Shown: positions 1 to 8,805, counted from the first letter of the stretch. The stretch: DNA of 64,000 bases from Methyloprofundus sedimenti (GCF_002072955.1 NZ_LPUF01000001.1:1200896-1264895); one strand, 5' to 3'. Notes: generated from the letters alone by a model not told the origin. Numbers and translations are program-made.

Positions 1-328
1 TTGTTGGCGTAAGAGGCCCGGGGGCGGATATAGATTGAGTCGCGGCCCTGAAGAAATCAGTATTACCGAGATTATTCTGGCAGTAGATGAGCAGGTCGAT
101 TTGACTAATTGCGAAAGTAAGGCAAACTGTCAGAATGACCAGCCCTGTTTAACTCATGATTTATGGATGGGACTTAGCCATACTGTGCGTAGCTATTTGG
201 ATGCTATCACTGTGGCGCAATTATTAGATCAGGCTGATGTTCAGGCTATTGCTCAGCGCCAAGATACAGATGTTCAGCAAATTATAAAGTTCAGAGATGC
301 TGAGACTATCGGTATGGCGCTTAAATAA
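1..328 (+). CDS. iscR: Fe-S cluster regulator IscR, 3' part, with apparent frameshift
   Basis: C-terminal two thirds of an Rrf2-family [2Fe-2S] transcription regulator; the helix-turn-helix half lies left of the window. The cluster ligands are present as C-X5-C-X5-C followed by LTH, as in E. coli IscR (three Cys plus the nearby His). The frame open from position 35 to the stop gives the effector domain. The conserved RGPGGGY turn is split: positions 3-23 read VGVRGPG in frame 3, whereas GGGYRLSRGPEE is read in frame 2. One extra G in the five-G run at 20-24 would restore the family sequence. So the gene is either frameshifted or carries a homopolymer sequencing error. It precedes the cysteine desulfurase by 21 bases, the usual isc order. 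Family assignment is firm; functional integrity is uncertain. Confidence 0.85.
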   Translation, partial: CWRKRPGGGYRLSRGPEEISITEIILAVDEQVDLTNCESKANCQNDQPCLTHDLWMGLSHTVRSYLDAITVAQLLDQADVQAIAQRQDTDVQQIIKFRDAETIGMALK

Positions 329-349
329 ACGCGGTTTAGTGCTAACATT

Positions 350-1438
350 ATGATCTTTTTTGATCATAATGCCACAACACCAGTAGACGAAAGAGTGTTG
401 GAAGTAATGCTGCCTTTTTTTAGCCGTTTTTATGCTAACCCCTCCAGTTTATATAAATTAGCCCGTCTTTCTCGTAGCGCAATTGATACAGCACGCGAGC
501 AAGTGGCTCAATTGGTGAATGCACGACCTGAGCAAGTCATTTTTACCAGTGGCGGCACTGAAGCAAATAATTTAGCGTTAAAAGGTTGTCTGTCAAATGC
601 TAAAATAATTACCTCGGCATTCGAACATCCCTCTATTCTGCAATCAGGCATTGCTGAGCTAGTTGGTGTAACCGAGCAAGGGTATATTGATCAGCACTCG
701 CTTGCTCAATTTAATCAGCAGTTCGATCTGGCTTCATTTATGTTAGTTAATAATGAAACAGGTGTTATTCAAGATATCGCTAGTATCAGCAATATAATGA
801 AGCAGCGAGGAGTCTTAATGCATACCGATGCAGTACAGGCAGCAGGAAAAATACCTGTCGATTTTCAAGCATTGGGTGTAGACCTAATGTCGCTTTCCAG
901 TCACAAGATCTATGGCCCTAAAGGATGCGGCGCTTTAATTACGTCAACTGGGCAATTAAAAAAACCTCTTTTAACAGGAGGAGGGCAAGAAGCAGGTTTG
1001 CGCGCTGGAACGGAAAATGTACCGGCAATTGTAGGCTTTGGTAAAGCAGCAGAGTTAGCATGTGTTGAATTAGAGGCACGCCGTCAGCATTGCTTTCAAC
1101 TCAAAACACACTTAGAACAACAATTGCTCGATTTTCCAGAAATAAGGGTGTTTGCTAAAGAGAGTAATCGTGTCGCCAATACAGTGCAGTTTGGAGTACA
1201 AAACTGCGTGGGTGAAATGTTGTTAATGTTGCTGGATCGACAAAATATTGCAGTATCAAGCGGTTCGGCTTGTGCGAGTAATGAACAGTCCGCTAGCCAT
1301 GTATTATTGGCTATGGAAGTTGAAGAAAACCTTGCAAAGTCAGCGATTCGAGTTAGTTTAGGGAAGGATAATACCCTAGATGAAGTAGATTATTTTGTGC
1401 AAAAATTGAGACAAATTTTGACTGGCTTAAGTTGTTAG
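350..1438 (+). CDS. iscS: Cysteine desulfurase, IscS/NifS family
   Basis: PLP enzyme that takes sulfur from L-cysteine as a persulfide for Fe-S cluster assembly. The 362-residue product opens with the family motif FFDHNATTP, has the PLP lysine in SSHKIYGPKG (K186), a cofactor-stacking His near residue 93, the PLP aspartate in HTDAVQ (D160) and the catalytic Cys in SSGSACAS (C308). It is shorter than E. coli IscS (about 404) and closer to NifS-type proteins, so the symbol is by context. It follows iscR directly. iscU, hscBA and fdx, expected downstream in a complete isc operon, are absent from the window; decayed mobile DNA lies between this gene and iscA. The ATG at 350 starts immediately before the conserved N-terminus. 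Confidence 0.85.
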   Translation: MIFFDHNATTPVDERVLEVMLPFFSRFYANPSSLYKLARLSRSAIDTAREQVAQLVNARPEQVIFTSGGTEANNLALKGCLSNAKIITSAFEHPSILQSGIAELVGVTEQGYIDQHSLAQFNQQFDLASFMLVNNETGVIQDIASISNIMKQRGVLMHTDAVQAAGKIPVDFQALGVDLMSLSSHKIYGPKGCGALITSTGQLKKPLLTGGGQEAGLRAGTENVPAIVGFGKAAELACVELEARRQHCFQLKTHLEQQLLDFPEIRVFAKESNRVANTVQFGVQNCVGEMLLMLLDRQNIAVSSGSACASNEQSASHVLLAMEVEENLAKSAIRVSLGKDNTLDEVDYFVQKLRQILTGLSC

Positions 1439-1529
1439 CTAATTCTAATATGGTTGGCACAAAATGTAGTAATTATCATAGTAGTTTCAAGTTCGACTTG
1501 TCCGGGCAATGAAAAGTTAAACTGGTAAT

Positions 1530-1912
<383 letters not shown>

Positions 1913-1959
1913 AAAAAAATTGACTATTACAGTGTTAACAGAAACGAATACTGTGCAGG

Positions 1960-2209
1960 GAGGTAATTTGAATGCTGAACGATTGTTTGATTTAAAAACG
2001 AAACTACATAGTTTAAGTCCGTGCGTTAATTATCGATTTGTGGGAAATATGCGCTTACAGCTAAGTTATCGATACGGGTTTTATATTTCGGAAATTATGC
2101 TCTGGATAATATTTCCCCTGATAGTATTGATGAAGTACATAGCTTAGGTAATAGCAGCCTGGATTATAACGCCCATGTTATAGGATTGAGTGCTATTTAT
2201 CAGTTTTAA
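1960..2209 (+). pseudogene. MtrB/PioB-like decaheme-associated outer-membrane protein, C-terminal remnant
   Basis: The first part, in the frame of position 1920, reads LFDLKTKLHSLSPCVNYRF then MRLQLSYRYG. The frame then shifts near 2085, and the downstream frame reads NYALDNISPDSIDEVHSLG and SSLDYNAHVIGLSAIYQF, ending at the stop 2207-2209 with a C-terminal aromatic residue as in beta-barrel proteins. Alternating hydrophobic strands, the YRY motif, the W/YALD...P-N/D-x-I...LG spacing and the final strand resemble the end of MtrB/PioB porins that sheathe multiheme cytochromes (recognition from memory of the family, not a search). No cytochrome partner is visible. It is a 3' fragment only, next to the transposase remnant. 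Confidence 0.6.
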
Positions 2210-2327
2210 TCCGTGAACCGTGATATTCTCTTTATGTTATGTAACAATACCAGATAAGGGAAATAGGCTAATGCCTATTCTCAAAATTCAAGTATCTTAA
2301 AAAGTTTATAAATAAGTAGGTAAAAAG

Positions 2328-2651
2328 ATGGCCATTGTATTAACTGAAAGTGCTGCAAAGCAGATTCAAAAACAAATAGATAAACGTGGGCAGGGTATAG
2401 GTTTAAAGTTAGGTGTTAAGCCTTCAGGTTGTTCCGGCTTTGCTTATACAATCGATTATGCGGATGAACTAAAAGAGGGTGAATCTGTATTTGAAACATT
2501 TGGTGTGAAGGTTGTTGTTGCAGATGAGAATATCGCAACACTCGCTGGTTTAGAACTTGATTATGCCAAAGAAGGGATTAATGAAGCGTTTAAGTTCAAT
2601 AATCCTAATGTAAAAGGAACTTGTGGCTGCGGAGAAAGCTTCTCGGTGTAG
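2328..2651 (+). CDS. iscA: A-type Fe-S carrier IscA
   Basis: Cytoplasmic A-type carrier (HesB/IscA family, 107 residues) that accepts Fe-S clusters or iron and passes them to apo-targets. The three conserved cysteines are C35 in KPSGCSGFAY and C99/C101 in GTCGCGESF; the NNPNVK stretch before the CGC motif is IscA-specific rather than ErpA-like. It sits about 890 bases downstream of the cysteine desulfurase, separated by mobile debris, so it may no longer be co-transcribed with it. A weak purine-rich Shine-Dalgarno precedes the ATG. A strong hairpin follows the gene at 2687-2722. Confidence 0.93.
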   Translation: MAIVLTESAAKQIQKQIDKRGQGIGLKLGVKPSGCSGFAYTIDYADELKEGESVFETFGVKVVVADENIATLAGLELDYAKEGINEAFKFNNPNVKGTCGCGESFSV

Positions 2652-2686
2652 CCTTTTTCAAGAATATTTGTTTCTCATTAAGCCAT

Positions 2687-2722
2687 AGAAAGCGGAAAAC
2701 CGATAACGGCTTTCCGCTTTCT
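2687..2722. terminator. Bidirectional hairpin terminator between iscA and the DUF2582 gene
   Basis: Near-perfect inverted repeat: AGAAAGCGGAAA at 2687-2698 pairs with TTTCCGCTTTCT at 2711-2722, with additional CCG/CGG pairing inside. It lies between two convergent genes and can serve both. Confidence 0.7.
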
Positions 2723-2732
2723 ATATAGAGGA

Positions 2733-2930
2733 CTAACGTAAAGAAATAGTCTCATTGCGTCCTTTAGTTTCAAAATCCAACTTCCCTTCACAAGCTAACC
2801 AGCCAATTGCGCGTTGAACTTCGCTTTTGGTTAACTTTGTAACTGTGGTTATTTTTGTCGAACTTGCCGGACCATTTTCATCTAAAAAACTCCAGATTAG
2901 ACCTGCTGCCTTACCGATTGATTCACTCAT
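2733..2930 (-). CDS. Winged helix-turn-helix protein, DUF2582 family
   Basis: A 65-residue cytoplasmic protein matching in length and sequence flavour the small winged-helix DUF2582 family: IGKAAGLIWSFLDENG, then TKLTKSEVQRAIGWLACEGK as helix-turn-recognition helix, then a short wing. Predicted to bind DNA, but no target is known to me. It lies 32 bases downstream of minE on the same strand and may be the last gene of the min transcript. Confidence is high that the gene is real; its function is unknown. Confidence 0.75.
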   Translation of the reverse strand: MSESIGKAAGLIWSFLDENGPASSTKITTVTKLTKSEVQRAIGWLACEGKLDFETKGRNETISLR

Positions 2931-2962
2931 AGTTTTGCCTCTATTAAATAAAAAATAAAAAA

Positions 2963-3223
2963 TTATGTTTGTGGTTGTTCAGGAAGAATAATATTCAGTT
3001 CCAGGGTTTCCTGGTTGTCATCGCTCTCAAAATTAACCGAAATATCCTCCTGGTTAATTTGGATGTATTTACGGATAACTTTTAATAGTTCTTGCTGTAG
3101 TTCGGGTAGGTAAGAGGGTTGATTGCGCACGTTTCTTTCGTGTGCGACAAGAATTTGTAAACGCTCTTTTGCTAATTTCGCCGAATTGGGTTTAGTTGTT
3201 TTAAAGTAATCTAGTAAACTCAT
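2963..3223 (-). CDS. minE: Cell division topological specificity factor MinE
   Basis: MinE (86 residues) stimulates MinD ATPase and drives its pole-to-pole oscillation, keeping the MinC inhibitor away from midcell. The N-terminal membrane/MinD-binding segment (MSLLDYF, then AKERLQILVAHERN at about 18-31) and the C-terminal dimerisation domain with LPELQQELLKVIRKY are recognisable. It starts two bases downstream of the minD stop, as expected for translational coupling in the minCDE operon. Confidence 0.97.
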   Translation of the reverse strand: MSLLDYFKTTKPNSAKLAKERLQILVAHERNVRNQPSYLPELQQELLKVIRKYIQINQEDISVNFESDDNQETLELNIILPEQPQT

Positions 3224-3225
3224 AA

Positions 3226-4035
3226 CTAGCTCCTAAAAATGCGGCCAAACAGGCCTTTCTTTTCTTCATCGATAAATCTATGTGGTATATCTTCTCCCAG
3301 GTAACGAGCAACTATATCTTTATAAGCCTGGCCTGCGCTGCTTTCTTCGTCAAGTATAACCGGTGTCCCCGAGTTTGATGCATTGAGTACGGATGTTGAT
3401 TCTGGAATAACCCCAAGCAGGTGAAGAGATAAAATGTCCTGCACGTCTTCTACACTTAGCATTTCGCCTAATTTAACCCGTTTAGGGTCATAGCGGGAGA
3501 GAATCAGGTATTCTTTTATTGGTTCATCGCCATTTTCAGCTCGCCTTGATTTACTTGCTAAAATACCTAGCATTCGATCAGAGTCTCGTACTGAAGAGAC
3601 TTCAGGGTTAGTGATTACAAAGGCATCATCAGCAAAATACATTGCTAAATTAGCGCCGCGCTCAATACCCGCCGGAGAGTCGCAGACAATATACTTAAAT
3701 GTTTTTGCCAGTTCATCAAGTACCTTACCTACACCTTCTTGGGTTAAAGCATCTTTGTCACGCGTTTGAGAGGCAGGGAGGATAAATAAGTTTTTACAGC
3801 GTTTATCTTTTATCAGTGCCTGATTTAATGTCGCCTCATCGTTAATAACATTAACAAAATCGTAAACTACCCGGCGCTCACACCCTAGGATAAGGTCCAG
3901 ATTACGCAAGCCTACATCAAAATCAATAACAACAGTTTTATGTCCTTTTTTTGCAAACCCCATAGCTATTGCGGCGCTAGTTGTGGTTTTTCCTACCCCG
4001 CCTTTTCCAGAAGTTACTACGATAATTCTAGCCAA
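3226..4035 (-). CDS. minD: Septum site-determining ATPase MinD
   Basis: Membrane-associated ParA/MinD-type ATPase of 269 residues. The deviant Walker A motif SGKGGVGKTT (K11 signature lysine, K16 phosphate-binding) is at the N-terminus, followed by the switch I region DFDVGLRNLDL and the DSPAGIE Walker B region. The C-terminus ends in KKGLFGRIFRS, a typical amphipathic membrane-targeting helix. It recruits MinC to the membrane and is displaced by MinE. It lies 11 bases after minC and 2 bases before minE. Confidence 0.98.
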   Translation of the reverse strand: MARIIVVTSGKGGVGKTTTSAAIAMGFAKKGHKTVVIDFDVGLRNLDLILGCERRVVYDFVNVINDEATLNQALIKDKRCKNLFILPASQTRDKDALTQEGVGKVLDELAKTFKYIVCDSPAGIERGANLAMYFADDAFVITNPEVSSVRDSDRMLGILASKSRRAENGDEPIKEYLILSRYDPKRVKLGEMLSVEDVQDILSLHLLGVIPESTSVLNASNSGTPVILDEESSAGQAYKDIVARYLGEDIPHRFIDEEKKGLFGRIFRS

Positions 4036-4046
4036 TGGTGTGTCTC

Positions 4047-4793
4047 CTAAATATTTTGGATAATAATTGCTTGCTTGCTTAAATAAATTTGTACGGGTGT
4101 ATTGCGCTCAGATTCAATGATATCTTCACTAACTCGATAGTTTCCCGCAATCGAGACTAATTCTGACTGTAAGTCTGAGCAAAAAATACGTGCATTACCA
4201 TTATCTGGTATGCCTGCTAAAGCACGACCTCGGAGCGTACCATAAACGTGTATATTACCTTCAGCCATAATTTCTGCGCCGGCACTGACCTGAGCAATAA
4301 TGACTAAGTCACCTTTAGCATAGATACGTTGGCCCGAGCGGATAGGCTGGGTAATAACTATTGTTTCAATATTAGTCGTTGCGGTTATCTCGGCATCTTC
4401 CGCTACAGGAGCCAGTTTACTTACTTGCTTTTCTGTCATGGGTGGCTTATGCGTGTTGCCACTGTGAGCTGAAAATCCGGGAAGCATTAAAGCGTTTGCT
4501 GCTTGTTGCTGTTGTTTTGTGCCACCACGAATACCGATAGGAAACATGCCTGCATTACGAATGGCATCCACTAATAGAGCTATGTTGAGCTCCTGCTCTG
4601 GTAACGCTTGCAGGTCTATCAATAATGATGAATTAGTAAAGAATTCAGGAGCCTGTTTAATTTTTTCATTTAATTGATGGGTAATGGCGTTAATGTTGGT
4701 GCTAAATAAATTTAGCACAGGAGTATTGACAATGCCGCTTTTGAACTCAAAAGCGGCAGAATTAAGTGGTATAGGTTGTGAGTCGCTGGGCAT
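4047..4793 (-). CDS. minC: Septum formation inhibitor MinC
   Basis: MinC (248 residues) inhibits FtsZ polymerisation away from midcell. The N-terminal FtsZ-inhibiting domain covers roughly residues 1-105, a Pro/Ala-rich linker follows, and the C-terminal beta-helix domain (about 140-248) carries IRSGQRIYAKGDLVI, SAGAEIMAEGNIHVYG and LRGRALAGIPDN, the surface that dimerises and binds MinD. First gene of minCDE on the minus strand. Its promoter should lie in the AT-rich gap at 4794-5135. Confidence 0.96.
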   Translation of the reverse strand: MPSDSQPIPLNSAAFEFKSGIVNTPVLNLFSTNINAITHQLNEKIKQAPEFFTNSSLLIDLQALPEQELNIALLVDAIRNAGMFPIGIRGGTKQQQQAANALMLPGFSAHSGNTHKPPMTEKQVSKLAPVAEDAEITATTNIETIVITQPIRSGQRIYAKGDLVIIAQVSAGAEIMAEGNIHVYGTLRGRALAGIPDNGNARIFCSDLQSELVSIAGNYRVSEDIIESERNTPVQIYLSKQAIIIQNI

Positions 4794-5135
4794 CAGATCA
4801 TTGAATTTTACTAGCTAATGGGTTAATTCTATCATTGCTAATTTAAAAAAAATACTTTGCTAAAAAAATATTTATTTTAGCACGCGAAAATGATTTATTT
4901 CTTAAGTCTCTCTTATCGCTAGGAAAAATATTTACTCACTAAAATTATGGATAAAGTTGTGTGTTAAGCGAGGAACAGTACTTTCAAAGCTTAATGTTAA
5001 TGTGTGATGGTTAGATTGTATAAAAACACGAAAATAAATTTATATACTTTTTAAATCATATACTTATATTTATTAATACTTTGTATGTAAGGCAATCATT
5101 AGTTGTAAATGCGTTAAAACATAATGTGTATATGT
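4794..5135. other. AT-rich gene-free gap upstream of minC
   Basis: 342 bases, strongly AT-rich, between the start of minC and the end of the exported methyltransferase-like gene, both on the minus strand. It must hold the min promoter, but no clear -35/-10 pair, repeat or RNA gene could be singled out. Confidence 0.5.
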
Positions 5136-5936
5136 CTAAGGTTTAATAAATTTAAGCGTCATTCGATCGCTTTCCCCGATATTTTCAAAGTATGCTTTGT
5201 TTTCCTCTCCACCTTTTAATGAGGGAGGTAATGACCAAACACCTGAGGGATGTTTATGCATGTCTTTGGGGTTGGCATTAATTTCAGATTTAGCCAATAG
5301 TTTGAAGCCGATCTGTTCAGCTAACTCGATAACATGGGCCTCCGTCACATAACCTGAAAGCGCTTTTGGGTCTTGTTCTGTCTGTGCAGTATTACGATGT
5401 TCTACAATACCCAGGATGCCGCCAGATTTTAGAGCTAAATACATGGCTTCAAATACCTGTAGAGCCTGATCTGACTTCATCCAGTTGTGTACATTACGGA
5501 ATGTCAAAACACGGTCTGCAGAGCCTGGCGGTGCAATTTCTAGCTGATTAGGGGGTTGCAGGGTAGTAATGATGACTCTGCCATAAATATCCGGGTTTGC
5601 TACTAATTTTTGCTTAAATTTCACAAAACTCTTACTAAAATATTCAATTGAAGAATTCTCATCAAATTGAGCCACATATAAAAGACCTTGATCTTTTAAG
5701 TAAGGCGCAAGAATTTCTGTATACCATGCTTTTCCGCCTGGCCAGATTTCAACCACTGTCATATCCGGTTCAACATTAAAAAATTCCAGTGTAGTCAGAG
5801 GGTGTCTATAGATATCCCGGTTTTTATGTTGAGTGGAACGGTGTTCGCCGTTAATGGCTTTTTGCAGTGAATCTGAGTCGGCAACACACTTGAAACTAGA
5901 TAATAGCATAGATAATAAAAAGATTTTTAAGTACAT
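5136..5936 (-). CDS. Exported class I SAM-methyltransferase-like protein (COG4798-type)
   Basis: 266 residues with an N-terminal signal peptide (about 1-19, LKIFLLSMLLSSF core). The next part, RSTQHKNRDIYRHPLTTLEF then VVEIWPGGKAWYTEILAPYL, is the family form of motif I. The canonical GxGxG loop is replaced by WPGG, as is characteristic of this predicted-methyltransferase family. Later, ADRVLTFRNVHNW and GGILGIVEHR correspond to motifs III-V. Substrate unknown. Its predicted periplasmic location is odd because S-adenosylmethionine is cytoplasmic. It is the last gene of a four-gene coupled operon, one base after dsbB. Fold assignment is good; enzymatic activity is inference. Confidence 0.75.
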   Translation of the reverse strand: MYLKIFLLSMLLSSFKCVADSDSLQKAINGEHRSTQHKNRDIYRHPLTTLEFFNVEPDMTVVEIWPGGKAWYTEILAPYLKDQGLLYVAQFDENSSIEYFSKSFVKFKQKLVANPDIYGRVIITTLQPPNQLEIAPPGSADRVLTFRNVHNWMKSDQALQVFEAMYLALKSGGILGIVEHRNTAQTEQDPKALSGYVTEAHVIELAEQIGFKLLAKSEINANPKDMHKHPSGVWSLPPSLKGGEENKAYFENIGESDRMTLKFIKP

Positions 5937-5937
5937 A

Positions 5938-6432
5938 TTATTGAACCTTATTGATAAGTTGATAAAGGCTTAAAGTTGCCAGACCTAGAAAGGCGATAAA
6001 TGTCCAGCCTGGAATGCTGAGTCCAAATAGTGTCCATAAAACATCGGCGCATTCGCCTGTGCCGCTGAGCATTAATTTTAAAGTTTCGTTTAAAGGAAAG
6101 TTTTCAAAAATATAACTAAGGCCAGGGCTGCATTCAGGCACTTCTTCAGGTGGCAAATTCTGCAACCAGATATGACGAGCAGAAATAGCGGAGCCGGCTA
6201 TGGCAAATATAGCCCCAAGAATGGCATAACGCTGTATGCCTTTTTGTGCTGGATTATGCAGGGCGGCCATAAGAAAGGTGATCCCTGTTAATAAAATGGC
6301 AATACGTTGCGATATGCAAAGTGGGCAAGGTTCCAACTGCTCAACAAATTGAAAATATGCGCCTACGGCTAACATTGTAAAACAGCTTAGAAAGCCGAGA
6401 AAGAACCAGGTTCTGGCTTTAAATTGAATCAT
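5938..6432 (-). CDS. dsbB: Disulfide bond formation protein DsbB
   Basis: Inner-membrane quinone reductase of 164 residues that reoxidises DsbA. Four transmembrane helices are visible, with the CPLC redox pair (C36/C39) in the first periplasmic loop and the second pair C101 and C128 in the second loop (VPECSPG and GTGECAD). The downstream SQRIA motif near the first loop is typical. Its start overlaps the end of the RCK gene by four bases and its stop is one base from the methyltransferase-like gene, so it is translationally coupled to both. No dsbA lies in the window. Confidence 0.95.
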   Translation of the reverse strand: MIQFKARTWFFLGFLSCFTMLAVGAYFQFVEQLEPCPLCISQRIAILLTGITFLMAALHNPAQKGIQRYAILGAIFAIAGSAISARHIWLQNLPPEEVPECSPGLSYIFENFPLNETLKLMLSGTGECADVLWTLFGLSIPGWTFIAFLGLATLSLYQLINKVQ

Positions 6433-7130
6433 TGAATAACTCCTATTTCTTGTTTAAATTTTCGAATATCCCGATTAGCACCTAATACCACTAAAATATC
6501 ACCAGCGTCGAGTTTATGATCTTGCTCCCCCAGAGAAAAGTATAAATTGTCTCCTAGCTCCTTATCGACAACACCAATTAAAAATAAGTTATATTTTTCA
6601 TTTAAATATAATTCGCTAGCACAGGATTGATCTAATAATGAATTTTGAGGGATGACAATCTCAGCCATATGTAAATCAGCACGACCGAAAACAACTTCGT
6701 CTAAAATCCAGGTAATACTAGGTTTGGTAAGTAATTGATAAGCTTTATTACTACAGATTTCAAAAGGGTCAATAATTTTAGTAGCACCAGCAGCAAGCAG
6801 TTTTTCAGCGGATTCAGGTTGATTGACAACGGAGATTATTTTTAGATTTTTATCTAGTGCCCTAGCTGAAAGTGTCAGAAATACATTTTCTGAATCTTTT
6901 TCTAAAAAACAAAAAAGTGTTTCTACTTGAGTGCCTATGCCTAATGCAATCAGGTCCTCATCCTGACGGTAATCCATAAGTTGCGCGGGCAATTTTTTTT
7001 GTAATGCCTGGTCAATTTTTGCGGGATCTGCATCCAGAATTATCATAGTACGTTGATTTTCATTAAGTTGAGTAATTAATTCCAGTGACATAGTGTTATA
7101 GCCAAAAATAGCAATTAGTTTATCACTCAT
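6429..7130 (-). CDS. Stand-alone RCK (TrkA-N/TrkA-C) NAD-binding protein
   Basis: 233-residue cytoplasmic protein with a Rossmann-type RCK/TrkA-N domain (IAIFGYN at the start, IILDADPAKID, ATKIIDPFEICSNKAYQLL) and a TrkA-C-like domain in the last 80 residues (MAEIVIPQNSLL to DILVVLGANRD). The glycine loop is degenerate (GYNTMS in place of GxGxxG), so nucleotide binding may be weakened. It overlaps the K+ channel gene by four bases and dsbB by four bases. Likely a regulatory partner of the upstream channel; this is inference from coupling and shared RCK architecture. Confidence 0.8.
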   Translation of the reverse strand: MSDKLIAIFGYNTMSLELITQLNENQRTMIILDADPAKIDQALQKKLPAQLMDYRQDEDLIALGIGTQVETLFCFLEKDSENVFLTLSARALDKNLKIISVVNQPESAEKLLAAGATKIIDPFEICSNKAYQLLTKPSITWILDEVVFGRADLHMAEIVIPQNSLLDQSCASELYLNEKYNLFLIGVVDKELGDNLYFSLGEQDHKLDAGDILVVLGANRDIRKFKQEIGVIQ

Positions 7131-8737
7131 GATAATTTATCTAGATTCTTATGTAAGCAACTTGTTGCAATTAAGTCATGCAGATATTCAATGCTCAGGT
7201 GACGACCGATTAAGACTACAATATCACCCTCACAAAGCGTGAATCCAGGGTCTGGATTAAAGTAAAAGTGCCTGTTACGTAGTTTGTATCGGTTTCTGCG
7301 CTTAGCATGAGCCATATTATCACTGACCACACCGATCAGGCGCGCTTTGTATTGCCCGAAGTTAACTTGTTCTATAGACATGCCTTCCAAAAAACAGCCG
7401 GGTTGTATATTCAGCACTTCCATTTGTATGTCATGCTGGCCATGAAGAATGCCGTTTATAGCTTCAAACGCTACAGGGTGACCAATATATTCTGCGGCTA
7501 AAAGCCCGGCAATAGTGTAAGACTGAACAATATAATTTGCTCCAGCCTGATACATTTTTTTTACATTGTCTTCGTGGTTGGCCCGGGCAATAATTGTAAT
7601 TTCGGGGTTTAAATAGCGGCTGGTCAGGGCGATATAAACATTGGCGACATCATCTCCAGTGGCACATAAAATGGCTTTGGCGCCCTGATTGATACCCGCT
7701 TGTTCCATTGTGGAGTTTTTACTGGCATCGTCAAATAATACAATATAACCATTGCGTTTGGCCAGGGCGACATGTTGCTCGTTATTATCTACGATGACAA
7801 AACTTTGTTTATCCTCGTGTAATTGGCGGGCGATATCTTGCCCTACACGGCCAAAGCCACAAACAATGGTTGTGTTAGTTAATTTTTCAATCCTGCCTTT
7901 GACTCGGTTTTCCTGAAATTCATACATTTTTTCACTAAATGCAGCCACTATGATCGATGTGAAAAAGGCCAGTAAACCTAACCCAGAAATAATAAGTGCA
8001 GTTGTGACAAGGCGACCTCCGGGAGTTACCGGTGTCAAATCACCATAGCCTACAGTGGAGACTGTAACTACAGCCCAATAAAAAGCATCATAGAGATTGC
8101 TGATTTGGCCGCCCATTTTTTCATTTTCAAACATGTAAATGGCTGTACTTGCTATAAAAATTAAAAAGCCCATAAAAATCGCCAGCATTGTCAGTTCAAA
8201 GCGTTTGTTTTTTAATACGCCGGTAAACATTTGTATGCTTTGTGAATAGCGAAATAGTTTAAATAATCGAAAAATCAGGAAAATACGTAAAATACGTAAA
8301 GGTCTGTAGCTAGGTAGGATGGCAAGCAGGTCTATAATAGCGCTGGGAGAAAAGATGTAAGCAAACTTTTCAGCAATAATTTGCCAGAGGACTGTATGTA
8401 AATGAAAGGGAGTACCCAGATATTCTGTATTCTCATATTGTTTGATAATTGAGCCATGAATATCAGAGTAAATCCAGCCACGTAATAAGTATTCACAGAT
8501 AAAAACAGTGACTACAAAATTTTCAAATATCACTGCCCACTTTGATGTTTGATGTTCTACTTCATAAAGCAGTAGCGATACACTGCTAATGACTAAGATA
8601 ATCATGAAAACATCAAAATAAGATTTACGCCGACTGTGGGGATTTTCTAATAAATCATAGAAAAAAGCTTTACTGCGTTGATAGCGTCTTGATGCTTTAA
8701 GGCTATAAGCGATATAGAGTATTAAACGAATATGCAT
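7127..8737 (-). CDS. Voltage-type potassium channel with C-terminal RCK domain
   Basis: 536-residue inner-membrane K+ channel. The N-terminal half has six transmembrane segments, with an S4-like arginine-rich segment at about 145-163 (RPLRILRIFLIFRLFKLFR), the pore helix and selectivity filter TVSTVGYGD (TVGYGD at 228-233), and S6 at about 245-268. The cytoplasmic half has a TrkA-N domain with an intact CGFGRVGQ loop (about 293-300) and a TrkA-C domain at about 430-530. It is larger than Kch-type channels because of the cytoplasmic tail. First gene of the coupled operon with the RCK protein, dsbB and the exported methyltransferase-like protein. Confidence 0.9.
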   Translation of the reverse strand: MHIRLILYIAYSLKASRRYQRSKAFFYDLLENPHSRRKSYFDVFMIILVISSVSLLLYEVEHQTSKWAVIFENFVVTVFICEYLLRGWIYSDIHGSIIKQYENTEYLGTPFHLHTVLWQIIAEKFAYIFSPSAIIDLLAILPSYRPLRILRIFLIFRLFKLFRYSQSIQMFTGVLKNKRFELTMLAIFMGFLIFIASTAIYMFENEKMGGQISNLYDAFYWAVVTVSTVGYGDLTPVTPGGRLVTTALIISGLGLLAFFTSIIVAAFSEKMYEFQENRVKGRIEKLTNTTIVCGFGRVGQDIARQLHEDKQSFVIVDNNEQHVALAKRNGYIVLFDDASKNSTMEQAGINQGAKAILCATGDDVANVYIALTSRYLNPEITIIARANHEDNVKKMYQAGANYIVQSYTIAGLLAAEYIGHPVAFEAINGILHGQHDIQMEVLNIQPGCFLEGMSIEQVNFGQYKARLIGVVSDNMAHAKRRNRYKLRNRHFYFNPDPGFTLCEGDIVVLIGRHLSIEYLHDLIATSCLHKNLDKLS

Positions 8738-8805
8738 AGTCGTATGTGAGAGCTACCGCATCAATTTATGAATATATTCTGAGTCAGAATATTCGCCACT
8801 ATTAT

